Notes: generated by a model not told the origin, from the letters alone. Positions 27,830-36,448 are shown, numbered from the stretch's first letter. The stretch: DNA of 64,000 nt from Planctomycetia bacterium (GCA_030527205.1 JAUNBG010000001.1:161043-225042), one strand, 5' to 3'. Made by a program: numbers and translations.

Positions 27830-29227
27830 ATGAAAAGATATTCAAATACAATTTCTGCTGTTACAATATTATCAACGCTGTTCTTTATCGGTTTTGCAAT
27901 GGAAGGTTACGGCAACAGTTCAGTTAAAAATGAGAAACTTATTCGAGTTGGAGCCGCTTCAGAGGACATAACTCCAGAGCCCGGGGTTTATCTGGCAGGT
28001 TATGCTTCCCGAACAGAACCTTCAACGGGCATACGGGGAAATCTGTTTACTCATGTCCTTTATATCGAAAAGGATAACGAACGTCTTATTTGGATTGTCT
28101 GTGATCTTCTCGGTTTTGACTATGAAGACGTTCAAGTTATCCAAAACATTCTGGCGGAAAAATATCAACTTCAACCTTGGCAAGTTGTTGTTTCTGCGAC
28201 ACATACGCATAGCGCGCCGACAGTTCAGGCAATAGGTTCAGAAAAAGAAACGAAATACATGAATGATCTTCTTTATCCGCAGATATTTAAGGCGGTTGAT
28301 CGAGCCGTTGGCAATGCAGAAGATTGCGAAATGATCCTTGTTGAGGGTTATTCAGAACTTGCGCATGATCGACGCAATGCGCCTGTTCCCGGCGACGGTG
28401 CCGCTCCCAATCCGGATCGATCGAAAGCGTTTGTCGATCCAAGAGTTCCGTCGGTTGCTTTTAAGAAGTTGGATGGTTCCTTTAAATGTATTCTAATTCA
28501 ATACGCAATGCATCCAACGTCCTGGGGCGACTTAAATATGGGACCGGAATGGCCTGGCGCAACAGCCATTTCCATAAAAAAGAGTTTCGGCGATTCTGTT
28601 GAACCTTTTGTTTTACAAGGGGCAGCAGGAAATCTTGGCTCGCCGAAGCGCAAGGCAACTCCGGAAGAAATGCAATCCTGGGGCGATGAACTTGTTGCTT
28701 CTGTTGACGAAAAGATCAAATCATCGGAAGCCTCTGAAAGTTCGAGTTTTGCTGTTCGTCATCAAACGATTCGGGTTGCATTAACGGTCAAAAACGAACA
28801 GGAAGTCAAAGAAGAAGCAGCCGAATATAAAAAGATTTATGCTTCGAATTTACGGATACTTGAAAACACGGTTCTTCCCTGGGAAAAAATACAATTACAG
28901 CGATTAAAGGACGGAACAGCAGATCATATTGATGCGCAAGTTGTTGCGATTCGTTTTGGAGATCATGTTTTTGTAACAACGCCCTTTGAGACGTTTTGTC
29001 ATTTAAATCGCGAATGTCGCAAACATGTTTCCCATAACGTTCATATCATTGGTTACACAAACGGCGTTTACAATTATTTTCCGACGAAAGACGCAATTGA
29101 TCAAGGGGGTTATGAACCTCAAGCCTATCTTTGGTATTTTCGTTTTCCGTGTGCGTATGGGGCTCTGGAACAATTTGCGCAGGACATAGCGCCATTGATT
29201 AACTCAACATTTATAAATGAAGAATAA
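27830..29227 (+). CDS. Secreted neutral/alkaline-ceramidase-like hydrolase (second of two)
   Basis: A 465-residue paralogue of the protein at 20648. Signal peptide (ILSTLFFIGFAMEGYG), then VGAASEDITPEPGVYLAGY, the zinc motif SATHTHSAPTV, IQYAMHPTSWG and LQGAAGNLGSPKRKA. The C-terminal part shares GYTNGVYNYFPTKDAI...QGGYEPQ with the first copy (GYTNGEFGYLFHKEAY...EGGYEP). Probably a metal-dependent hydrolase outside the cytoplasm. AAGG lies about 8 bases before the ATG. The stop is 12 bases before the SSS-NagB fusion gene, so the hydrolase and transporter are co-expressed. Confidence 0.87.
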   Translation: MKRYSNTISAVTILSTLFFIGFAMEGYGNSSVKNEKLIRVGAASEDITPEPGVYLAGYASRTEPSTGIRGNLFTHVLYIEKDNERLIWIVCDLLGFDYEDVQVIQNILAEKYQLQPWQVVVSATHTHSAPTVQAIGSEKETKYMNDLLYPQIFKAVDRAVGNAEDCEMILVEGYSELAHDRRNAPVPGDGAAPNPDRSKAFVDPRVPSVAFKKLDGSFKCILIQYAMHPTSWGDLNMGPEWPGATAISIKKSFGDSVEPFVLQGAAGNLGSPKRKATPEEMQSWGDELVASVDEKIKSSEASESSSFAVRHQTIRVALTVKNEQEVKEEAAEYKKIYASNLRILENTVLPWEKIQLQRLKDGTADHIDAQVVAIRFGDHVFVTTPFETFCHLNRECRKHVSHNVHIIGYTNGVYNYFPTKDAIDQGGYEPQAYLWYFRFPCAYGALEQFAQDIAPLINSTFINEE

Positions 29228-29239
29228 GGAATTTCAAAA

Positions 29240-31573
29240 ATGCATGAACAGATGATGTTCCTGGACTGGTTGGTCATGGGCATTTTTTTTGCCGTAATGA
29301 TTGGAATCGGGGTTGTTTCGACATATTTAATCCGAAATACGAATGATTATTTCACAGGAAGCGGCAAAATGCCCTGGTGGCTGCTTGGCGTTTCGCATCA
29401 TGTATCAGGATACAGCGCCGTTGCCTTTACAGCTTATGCTGCAATTGCTTATAATACAGGATTTACCATTTATATTTGGTGGGCCGTTCCAATATCATTT
29501 GCCTGTTTTTTTGGAATATTCTTTATTGTATCGCGTTGGTCCCGATTGCGAACGCATTATAATATAGAATCGCCGCTGGAATATCTCAGTATTCGTTACG
29601 ATGTTCCGACACAGCAGATACTTGCCTGGTGGGGCGTTCTTTTGAAAATCCTGGATGTCGGAGCAAAATGGGTTGCTGTTTCCCTGGTCATTGTGACTTT
29701 TGCGCCCGGAATATCATTTGCGCAAGCAGTTCTTATTTCGGTTCTTCTTGGGTTATTTTACAGTACGCTCGGCGGTCTTTGGGCAGGAACGCTGACCGAT
29801 TTTGCGATGTTTTTGGTTCAACTTGTTGCCGGGCTTACAATATTTATCATCGTCTTGCTTAAACTTGGAGGAATCAGTGCTCTATGGACGATCTGGGATC
29901 AACTTCCGGCGGGACATTCCGATTTCATGGCAGGCGACTATGGGACCTGGACTTGTATTCTTGGTCTAACGATCATCAATATTTTGGGTTATAATGGCGG
30001 GACCTGGAATCTTGCGCAGCGTTACATAGCCGCTCCGCAAGGTTCCGATGCGAAAAAAGCGGCCATATTAAGCGCAAGTCTTTATTTAATCTGGCCATTG
30101 ATCTTATTTTTCCCGATGTGGGCCTGTCCTCTTCTTATTCCAGACATTCCCGCAGATCAACAGGCGCAAAGTTACAGTATGCTTGTCATCCAATTCCTTC
30201 CTCCTGGATTGACGGGACTTATGCTGGCCGCACTTATTTCGCATACATTAACGATGACAACAGCGGACGCAACGGCGATCACAGCGGTTCTTGTCAGGGA
30301 CGTTATTCCGAAACTATGGAAAAAAGCGAAAAATTTTACGGAGAAAGAATCGCTCTTTTTAGCGCGTTTTATAACGTTGATTTTCATGGCGTTAACAGCC
30401 GTTGTTGCCTTGACGAACAGTTTGTTTGGGGGGATTTTAGGGTTGATTCTTGGCTGGTTCAGCGCTCTTTTGGGGCCGGTTTCCATCGCGATGATTCTGG
30501 GACTTCTGCCCGCTTTTCGACGTTGCGGAAGCTGTGCAGCCAACAGCGCCATAGCGGCGGGGATTTTTGTTTTTGCGCTTCTTAAAGTTCCTGAATGTTC
30601 GTTGTTTACTAAACTTTCGGATTCATTAAATCATCCTTATCTTTTGGATCAATTGAGTTTTCTGTCAAAAGACGCCGGTTCCGTTATTTTATTTCCAACT
30701 CTTGTCTCTTTCGTTGTTTATATTTCAGTCGGTCTTTTTAATCGCAAGCCGGTCAAAGCGGAAGCGGACAAATTGTTGAAGTCACTTTCGAGCGATCTTC
30801 CGCCCTGTGAGACGTTTAAGGTTGATACTCTGTGTGTTGAAATTTATGCAAATCGAGTTGCTCTTGGACTGGCAGCAAGTTCAGCAGCATCGAAAATCAT
30901 TCGTGAAACCATTTTGCAGAAAGGTTCAGCGCGTGTTCTGTTTGCCGCGGCGCCATCGCAAAATGATTTTCTTAAATCGCTTCGAGAGTCTTCCGGGATT
31001 GACTGGTCAAAAGTAACGGCGTTGCATATGGACGAATACATTGGACTTGACAAGAATGCTCCGCAAAAGTTTTCCCATTATCTTCACACGCATCTCTTTC
31101 AAAAGAAACCCTTTGCGAATGTTTATTATATTGATGACGGCAGTCTTTCCTCACCGGAAAAAATGATCGAACGCTATGAAAAGATTTTAACGGAAGCTCC
31201 TCTTGATCTTGTTTGCATGGGAATCGGCGAAAATGGTCATATAGCGTTTAACGATCCTGAAGTTGCTGATTTTAATGATGATAAGGCAGTCAAAATTGTA
31301 GATTTGGATGAAACATGTCGACAACAACAAGTTAACGACGGCTGTTTTGCAACCTTTGAGGATGTTCCCCGACAGGCGATTACATTGACGATTCCAACAT
31401 TGTTTTCAGCAAAACAGATTATTTGTGTTGTTCCTGGAACTCGAAAGCGTCAGGCGGTTTGCCGTTCGCTTCTCAATCCGATATCGCCCGATTGTCCGGC
31501 CAGTATTTTGCGAAAGCATTCTCATGCTGTCCTTTATGTCGATACCGATTCATGTGATATTCTTACAAAATGA
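29240..31573 (+). CDS. Sodium/solute symporter (SSS) fused to glucosamine-6-phosphate deaminase (NagB-like)
   Basis: A single 777-residue frame. Residues 1 to about 500 are an SSS-family sodium:solute symporter with about 13-14 membrane helices (TNDYFTGSGKMPWWLLGVS near the N-terminus is family-typical). Residues about 500-525 are a linker. Residues 526-777 form a full NagB-like domain: LHMDEYIGLDKNAPQKFSHY, MGIGENGHIAFNDP and VVPGTRKRQAVCRSL. At the catalytic loop Escherichia coli NagB has Asp141, His143 and Glu148; here the equivalents are Asn665, His667 and Asp672, a variant seen in a divergent NagB group, so deaminase activity is likely but not certain. The transporter would import an amino sugar or its derivative and the tethered enzyme would process the phosphorylated product at the membrane. 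No kinase domain is present. AAGGA precedes the ATG. Confidence 0.9.
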   Translation: MHEQMMFLDWLVMGIFFAVMIGIGVVSTYLIRNTNDYFTGSGKMPWWLLGVSHHVSGYSAVAFTAYAAIAYNTGFTIYIWWAVPISFACFFGIFFIVSRWSRLRTHYNIESPLEYLSIRYDVPTQQILAWWGVLLKILDVGAKWVAVSLVIVTFAPGISFAQAVLISVLLGLFYSTLGGLWAGTLTDFAMFLVQLVAGLTIFIIVLLKLGGISALWTIWDQLPAGHSDFMAGDYGTWTCILGLTIINILGYNGGTWNLAQRYIAAPQGSDAKKAAILSASLYLIWPLILFFPMWACPLLIPDIPADQQAQSYSMLVIQFLPPGLTGLMLAALISHTLTMTTADATAITAVLVRDVIPKLWKKAKNFTEKESLFLARFITLIFMALTAVVALTNSLFGGILGLILGWFSALLGPVSIAMILGLLPAFRRCGSCAANSAIAAGIFVFALLKVPECSLFTKLSDSLNHPYLLDQLSFLSKDAGSVILFPTLVSFVVYISVGLFNRKPVKAEADKLLKSLSSDLPPCETFKVDTLCVEIYANRVALGLAASSAASKIIRETILQKGSARVLFAAAPSQNDFLKSLRESSGIDWSKVTALHMDEYIGLDKNAPQKFSHYLHTHLFQKKPFANVYYIDDGSLSSPEKMIERYEKILTEAPLDLVCMGIGENGHIAFNDPEVADFNDDKAVKIVDLDETCRQQQVNDGCFATFEDVPRQAITLTIPTLFSAKQIICVVPGTRKRQAVCRSLLNPISPDCPASILRKHSHAVLYVDTDSCDILTK

Positions 31574-31713
31574 TAAGCGTTTTACGTAAAATCATCAAGC
31601 GTCTGCGGCTCGCCGTCTGGATGGTTGCCGTCTGGATGGTCGCCGTTTGGATGATCGTCAATATGAACAAATCAAATATCAAGTCGAAACAAAGAAAAAG
31701 AGAGTCTGTTTAG
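31570..31713 (+). CDS. Possible 47-residue hydrophobic peptide, ATGA-coupled to the fusion gene
   Basis: The ATG overlaps the TGA stop of the fusion gene (ATGA), the usual sign of translational coupling. The predicted peptide has a basic N-terminus, a hydrophobic core made of three tandem AVWMV/AVWMI units and a basic tail (KSKQRKRESV). The core is encoded by three 15-bp direct repeats (31613-31657). It could be a small membrane partner of the transporter or simply a slippage product in noncoding DNA. No ribosome-binding site is obvious. Low confidence. Confidence 0.3.
   Translation: MISVLRKIIKRLRLAVWMVAVWMVAVWMIVNMNKSNIKSKQRKRESV
31613..31657. repeat. Three 15-bp tandem repeats
   Basis: Unit GCCGTCTGGATGGTT repeated three times with single-base changes in the second and third units. 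It keeps one open frame (Ala-Val-Trp-Met-Val). Confidence 0.85.
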
Positions 31714-31901
31714 AACAGTTACGAGAATTTATTATCGTTCTGAAAAACAGAAAAAAGAGATTTTATCGAAGCAAAAATTGGATGAAGATGGGATTAAGTT
31801 GAATCTTATGCGGACGAGACATCCGGGCAGGCCTGTTTATTTTGCGACAGGCAACCGACAAATAGAAATTTAAGTGAGAATAGGCAATTTATTTAAGCAA
31901 A
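31714..31901. other. Degenerate sequence between small ORF and tRNA
   Basis: About 190 bases without a supported gene. It includes a fragment of the dispersed element (CGGACGAGACATCCGGGCAG near 31811-31830, minus orientation), so this is probably a decayed insertion zone next to the tRNA. Confidence 0.4.
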
Positions 31902-31976
<75 letters not shown>

Positions 31977-32438
31977 ATCATCATTTCTTTTTTAAGACTC
32001 TTTTCAAAGAATCTTTAATAAGACTCTAATATAAGATCGTTCTCTTATTCATCAGGAGCCTTTTTGAGTTCCTTTAAGCAAGAAAACTCATAAGGATTTC
32101 CCCGTTGAAATTTTGACAAATCGATCTATTCTTTACGAATACGGAGTCAATGGAAAAAGAAAGCGGGAAATGTTTTCATTGCTCGAAAACAATCAAAACA
32201 ATATAAGGATTTTATCTTGAAAAGAACTTTCGTCAATGGGGAAAATCAGTTTTTTATATTTTTTCTTATTTCGATACGTTCAACCGATTTCTTGAAACGA
32301 AAAAATGGATCGAACGAGTTGAATTATCCTTTTTCGTCAAGAAACCGAAAGGTTGAACGGCGCTGGACAAGCCAAATGATTTACAAAAGCGAAAATCATT
32401 TGGCCGAAGCGTTTTCGAATTGGATGCAAAGATCAAAA
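31977..32438. other. Intergenic region with terminator-like hairpin
   Basis: Upstream flank of the minus-strand tRNA and downstream flank of the HTH-protein gene. It holds the hairpin at 32371-32404. An open frame from a TTG at 32217 to 32456 has AAGGA upstream but runs through this hairpin and overlaps the HTH gene end, so I do not call it. Confidence 0.5.
32371..32404 (-). terminator. Perfect 12-bp hairpin past the HTH-protein gene
   Basis: GCCAAATGATTT (32371-32382) and AAATCATTTGGC (32393-32404) form a perfect 12-bp stem with a 10-base loop, 35 bases beyond the stop of the minus-strand gene. There is no clean T-run, so it may stabilise or end the transcript. Confidence 0.55.
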
Positions 32439-34055
32439 CTAAATGATCTTGAATAGACCGCCAATTGTTTCGAGAAGGGTTCCCGTCAATCCAAACGGTT
32501 GATCCCAACTCCAAATGGTTCTGACAAGTTCGTAAGCTCCAATACCAGACAAAAGAAGAAGGATAAGGCAAGGAACCAGGCCCAAACAAATGGCCATACC
32601 TGAATAATTCGGCTCTTGAGCGCAACCTTTTCCGGCAGCATAGGAACATCCAGGCGTAATCGGAACGGTTTCAGTTTCAACGATTGTTTCGTTTAAAATT
32701 TCAGGACCAGAATCGAATTGAGAGGCCGAATTCACATTCGAGCTGGGAACATCAGCAAAAGGATTCTCAGGTTCAAGCGAGTCCATGGGGGGCGCAGGCA
32801 TGCCGAAAGGATCGGTTGGCATGGCAGACGCGGAGTTCGAAAACGGTTCTTGAAAAGGAGAAATGAGTTCAGGTTCAGGTTCTGAAATCATTCCATAAGT
32901 CGTTGATTCACTGTCGCTGGTTGTAAAGAGTTCGTCATTATCGAGATCAATAACCTGAGAAGCGCTTTCGGAATCGGATTCTTGAGACGTAACAGAATCA
33001 GGCGTCAACATGAAATCTTCTTCCGTTCCGAGAACGGTTGCGGTATCCGTATCGGCGCTATCGTCAAGAGCGATAACCGAAGAAGCTTGAGTCGTATCAG
33101 GAGCCAATTCAAAGATATCATTATCATCCGAATCGTTTTCAATATTTTCTAAAGAAAATCCGCTGTCATCCGAACTTTTTAGAAGAGAAATGCCGCTGTC
33201 GCTTGCAAGGTTGAGATTGCTGCCAGACGAACCGCCTAAAACGAAATCATCAGCAGCATCCAAATCGACATCAGAACTGTTACTTTTTTCAAAGATCGAA
33301 TCAGGTCTTTCATCCAATAAAGCGATTCCGCTATCGCTGCTCAAAGTTAACTCATCGCTGCCAGATTTTTTTTCAAAGATAATATTGTCATCATCAGCAA
33401 GATTGAATTCGTTTTCGTCAATAAGGACCATATCGCTTGCCGCATCGGTCGAAGAAGTCATTTGAAAAGAGTCGACCTTGCTGCCAATCAAGGAATCAAA
33501 GGAAGAAGAATCGGCTAACATTGTTGGAAGTTCTTCATCGCTATCATTCAGCAATTCGACGTCAGTAATTTCCTTTTTTAATGAAACGCTGCTCTGGCTG
33601 TCAGATTTTTTATTGTCGTTGGTCGCCTGGTTCGAAGAATCCGAAGGCATTATTTTGTTTTCGTTTTCATCTGACAATTCGCTGCCAGATTTTTTATCCA
33701 ATGAAACGCCGCTTTCGCTGTCAGATTTTTTGGGGTCGTTCATCATATCGTCCTCCAGAGGATTTATAGCAAAAGAATCGGCGTTATCGCCAATCAAGGA
33801 ATCGAAGGAAGAAGAATCGGCTAACATTGTTGGAAGTTCTTCATCGCTATCATTCAGCAATTCGAATTCAGCCTGGTTGTTATTTTGAGATCGCTGTTTT
33901 ATTTGATTGGTTAAATATTGTTCGACCTCTTCTTTTCGAAATTTCCAATTACTTCCGTCACGAAAAGCTCTAAGTTTGTTTTGTTCACGAAGCCGATTGA
34001 CATCGCCTGTTGTCAAACCAAGCACTTCAGCCGTTTTTTCAAGATTATAATACAT
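32439..34055 (-). CDS. Membrane-anchored MerR/excisionase-type HTH protein with Asp/Ser-rich repeats
   Basis: A 538-residue protein. Residues 1-50 form an excisionase/MerR-like winged helix: NLEKTAEVLGLTTGDVNRL then FRDGSNWKFRKEEVEQYL, a classic DNA-binding unit. A long, highly acidic Ser/Asp-rich region follows. It contains an exact repeat ELLNDSDEELPTMLADSS...DSLIG at about residues 62-88 and 165-190, plus shorter LSSDSGIALLDE / LASDSGISLLKS repeats. Near the C-terminus two hydrophobic segments (AICLGLVPCLILLLLSGIG, and GTLLETIGGLFKII at the end) should anchor it in the membrane. GGAG lies 8 bases before the ATG. The layout suggests a regulator tethered by a flexible stalk, or a reused HTH domain acting as a peptide binder. 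Function unknown. Confidence 0.82.
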   Translation of the reverse strand: MYYNLEKTAEVLGLTTGDVNRLREQNKLRAFRDGSNWKFRKEEVEQYLTNQIKQRSQNNNQAEFELLNDSDEELPTMLADSSSFDSLIGDNADSFAINPLEDDMMNDPKKSDSESGVSLDKKSGSELSDENENKIMPSDSSNQATNDNKKSDSQSSVSLKKEITDVELLNDSDEELPTMLADSSSFDSLIGSKVDSFQMTSSTDAASDMVLIDENEFNLADDDNIIFEKKSGSDELTLSSDSGIALLDERPDSIFEKSNSSDVDLDAADDFVLGGSSGSNLNLASDSGISLLKSSDDSGFSLENIENDSDDNDIFELAPDTTQASSVIALDDSADTDTATVLGTEEDFMLTPDSVTSQESDSESASQVIDLDNDELFTTSDSESTTYGMISEPEPELISPFQEPFSNSASAMPTDPFGMPAPPMDSLEPENPFADVPSSNVNSASQFDSGPEILNETIVETETVPITPGCSYAAGKGCAQEPNYSGMAICLGLVPCLILLLLSGIGAYELVRTIWSWDQPFGLTGTLLETIGGLFKII

Positions 34056-34241
34056 AACTGATCTCCGTTTGCGGATTGATTAGTTGAATTTCGAATATAT
34101 ATTACTATTTTTCTAAAATCTCATTTTTGAGTTGGCCAATCAAGGAAAGAATGGAAATGGTCAACACGGAAAGGAGATATTGTCTTTTGTTGATGAATCA
34201 TGTCAACATCGTTGATCGAAAAAGCAGAAACTTTGTTCCGC

Positions 34242-34694
34242 TTATTGATTCCGCTCAAATTCATCGCGAATCTGAGACGGGGTTAATCCTCGAACGTTAT
34301 ATTCTTTAACGCGAAAATCGAACTCAAAACTTCGAGAAGTTTTGAACTCAATAAAACTGTTATTGCCCTCTTTTTGAACCCAATAGACATAAATTTGTTT
34401 TTGGGGGGCATCGACAACGGCAAGTTGCAGGCAATTCGGATCAATCATTGTTCCGAACGCGTAAACAGGAGGAACTTCCAAAGGACGGGAAACCGTTGTC
34501 TGTTCATTGGCAAGTTGAGGATTAACAATGGGGGATAAAAGTCCGATGTTGTTATTCGAATCGAATTGATACGCATTTCCATTCGGTACAGCAAAATGAG
34601 GCTGAGCGTTCAATCCTTCCCGAAAAGTTGTCAACAACCAGCAAAGCAAAGCGCCAAGGGCAATCAACGACAAATTTCGGATTAAAATTTTCAT
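34242..34694 (-). CDS. Small membrane-anchored or exported protein of unknown function
   Basis: A 150-residue protein starting with a basic stretch and a hydrophobic helix (LSLIALGALLCWLLTTF), so exported or anchored with the rest outside. The C-terminal 80 residues contain VYAFGTMIDPNCLQLAVVDAPQKQIYVYWVQKEG, a beta-rich pattern with no family I can name. I choose the ATG at 34694, 9 bases after AAGGGA; the open frame reaches 34754. It lies upstream of, and is collinear with, the HTH-protein gene (gap about 185 bases). Confidence 0.7.
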   Translation of the reverse strand: MKILIRNLSLIALGALLCWLLTTFREGLNAQPHFAVPNGNAYQFDSNNNIGLLSPIVNPQLANEQTTVSRPLEVPPVYAFGTMIDPNCLQLAVVDAPQKQIYVYWVQKEGNNSFIEFKTSRSFEFDFRVKEYNVRGLTPSQIRDEFERNQ

Positions 34695-35137
34695 GACATT
34701 ATCCCTTCCGTCTTTTGATTTGTTCGTTTTTTCAATTCTGTTTATATCGATCAAAAGCGCAACTCAATTTGAGTATAAAAATTGAAATAATCCGATAAAA
34801 CAGCAGGAACTCCATTTCTTTTTTTATTTTAATAATAAATATTCTATATTGCAAGAATAAATTTCCTAACTTTCCTATTTTTTTATTCTTTTTTTATAAA
34901 AAATACCAATTAAAACGATTTTGTTTTTTGTGATTATTAAGCAAAGAAATCTTAAACGAAGTTTTTTTAGAAAAGATTGAATCTTTTTCTTTTTTATTAT
35001 ATAATAAGGATCGTTTAAGTTTTAATAAAACTTTGAGAGTTTTTAATCAAAAAAGGGGCTTTTTAGTATTTCAATTCTGGTTATTCAGACCGGCCTTTTT
35101 ATTTTTAATAGACAATTAAATGAGGAATGATTAAAGG
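34695..35137. other. Divergent AT-rich promoter region
   Basis: Very AT-rich DNA between divergent genes with many T-runs and a small palindrome AAAGATTGAATCTTT near 34974. Promoters of the small membrane protein and of the STAS protein should lie here, but I cannot pick out convincing -35/-10 pairs. No gene is supported. Confidence 0.4.
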
Positions 35138-35494
35138 ATGGACGACTCAAGATTCAGAATTATTGTTCGATATGTAAAAAATATTGCCATTGCCAGCTGT
35201 TTGGACTCAAAATTAAATGATGAATTGAGCATTCAATCCTGGGGCAATGAACTTTATTCATTGGTTGATTCTCAAAATTGCAGCAAATTGGTCATCAACT
35301 TTTCCAATGTCAATTTAATGTCAAGCTCTGCATTGCGAGTTCTGATTTCATTAAACAAGAAAACCGAAGCGAAAGGCATGAACTTGGAACTTTGCGGCAT
35401 TAACAAGAATATAATGGAAGCGTTTCGAATAACGCGACTGGATGAATTGTTTACGATCAAACAGCATGAAAACGAAACGTTGGGGAAATATTAA
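35138..35494 (+). CDS. STAS-domain anti-sigma factor antagonist (RsbV/SpoIIAA-like)
   Basis: A 118-residue single-domain STAS protein. LVINFSNVNLMSSSALRVLISL contains the serine cluster where family members are phosphorylated by their cognate RsbW/SpoIIAB kinase. Unphosphorylated, such proteins bind the anti-sigma kinase and free a sigma factor. A kinase of that type is encoded 490 bases downstream on the same strand (35984-36448), so the two likely form one partner-switch. GAGGA lies 11 bases and AAAGG immediately before the ATG. No sigma factor is in the window. Confidence 0.9.
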   Translation: MDDSRFRIIVRYVKNIAIASCLDSKLNDELSIQSWGNELYSLVDSQNCSKLVINFSNVNLMSSSALRVLISLNKKTEAKGMNLELCGINKNIMEAFRITRLDELFTIKQHENETLGKY

Positions 35495-35983
35495 TAACCT
35501 CATATAGGATTCATTTCGAGCATTTCCTCTTTCGATTCTCCTTCAATATATATAGGGAAGGCGGAACAATCGGCAGATATTGCATTCCGTCGTTTGTCGA
35601 TTTTTTCCGGCTTATCCCTCAATGTTTTCGGATTTCCAAAAGGGTTGAGAATGAAATTGTTGAATTTTCGTTCGTCGAATATTTTTTATTGTCTCCCGAA
35701 TAACAAAAAAAAGCGATCTCTAATGAAAAAAAACGGACATTTCAACCAGCGTTTTAGTATTCATTAGAATCAATGGGATATCAATTCCCCATTGAGGAAA
35801 AAGTCTTTCGAAAAGTCAATGTTTTTTGCCTTCGAGTTCAACGAAGAAGAATGATAATATTGAACGATTTCGCTTTTCAGAACGTTGTTCGTTGTCGGGC
35901 AGACGAACGCAAAATCGACGAGTTTCAACAGGCTTGAGTTTAAATGTTTGAACAGATATTTATTAAAGCGTTGAGGCACAGTT
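35495..35983. other. Gap between the partner-switching genes
   Basis: About 490 bases with no convincing gene. A hairpin TCAATGGG / CCCATTGA at 35769-35794 (loop 10) is present. A 74-codon minus-strand frame begins only at a TTG and shows no family pattern. The gap suggests that the kinase gene has its own promoter. Confidence 0.45.
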
Positions 35984-36448
35984 ATGTTTGTCAATAAAAC
36001 AGATTCGTCTGCTCCAATCTGTCAAGTTGATTTTCAGGGACTCTTTGGACAAGGTTCGAGAGTTATCGATGAAATTCTTAAAAAGATGGCAGATAAAAAT
36101 TGGTCGGATCGCGATATTTTTGCGGTCAATATGGCGTTGGAAGAATCCATAACGAACGCAATAGAACACGGAAATCGGCGCGATCCACAAAAAAAGGTTC
36201 AAGTTCGTTATTCAGTTCAAAATGATAAAGTCTTCATTTCCGTTCGAGATGAAGGATCAGGATTTGACTCGCGAATTATTCCTGATCCCCGTAGTAAGGA
36301 AAATATAGACAAACCGTCGGGACGCGGCGTTCTTCTTATTCATGGCTTTATGACCAAAGTTTGGTATAACCAGAACGGAACGGAATTGTTTATGGAAAAA
36401 GATCGTTCTGAGCAATATACCGATGACCAAAAGGCTCAAAATTATTAA
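35984..36448 (+). CDS. Anti-sigma regulatory kinase (RsbW/SpoIIAB-like HATPase)
   Basis: A 154-residue GHKL-type ATPase. The N box is in ALEESITNAIEHGNR (Glu and Asn for Mg-ATP), followed by VRDEGSGFDSR (G1) and GRGVLLIHGFMTKV (G2). Such proteins phosphorylate a STAS partner and sequester a sigma factor. The STAS gene at 35138 is the obvious partner. GAGG lies 7 bases upstream of the ATG. The C-terminus is complete. Confidence 0.92.
   Translation: MFVNKTDSSAPICQVDFQGLFGQGSRVIDEILKKMADKNWSDRDIFAVNMALEESITNAIEHGNRRDPQKKVQVRYSVQNDKVFISVRDEGSGFDSRIIPDPRSKENIDKPSGRGVLLIHGFMTKVWYNQNGTELFMEKDRSEQYTDDQKAQNY

Noticed and set aside
29240..31573. SSS-NagB fusion as a sequencing frameshift artefact
   Set aside because: Both domains are complete in one open frame with a linker and no internal start signal at the junction, so a real fusion is the simpler reading.
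32217..32456. 79-codon plus frame with TTG start and AAGGA upstream
   Set aside because: It runs through a perfect 12-bp hairpin and overlaps the end of the HTH gene; product resembles nothing known.
33478..33888. 136-codon plus frame rich in Ser, Leu and Phe
   Set aside because: Antisense shadow of the Asp/Ser repeat region of the HTH gene.
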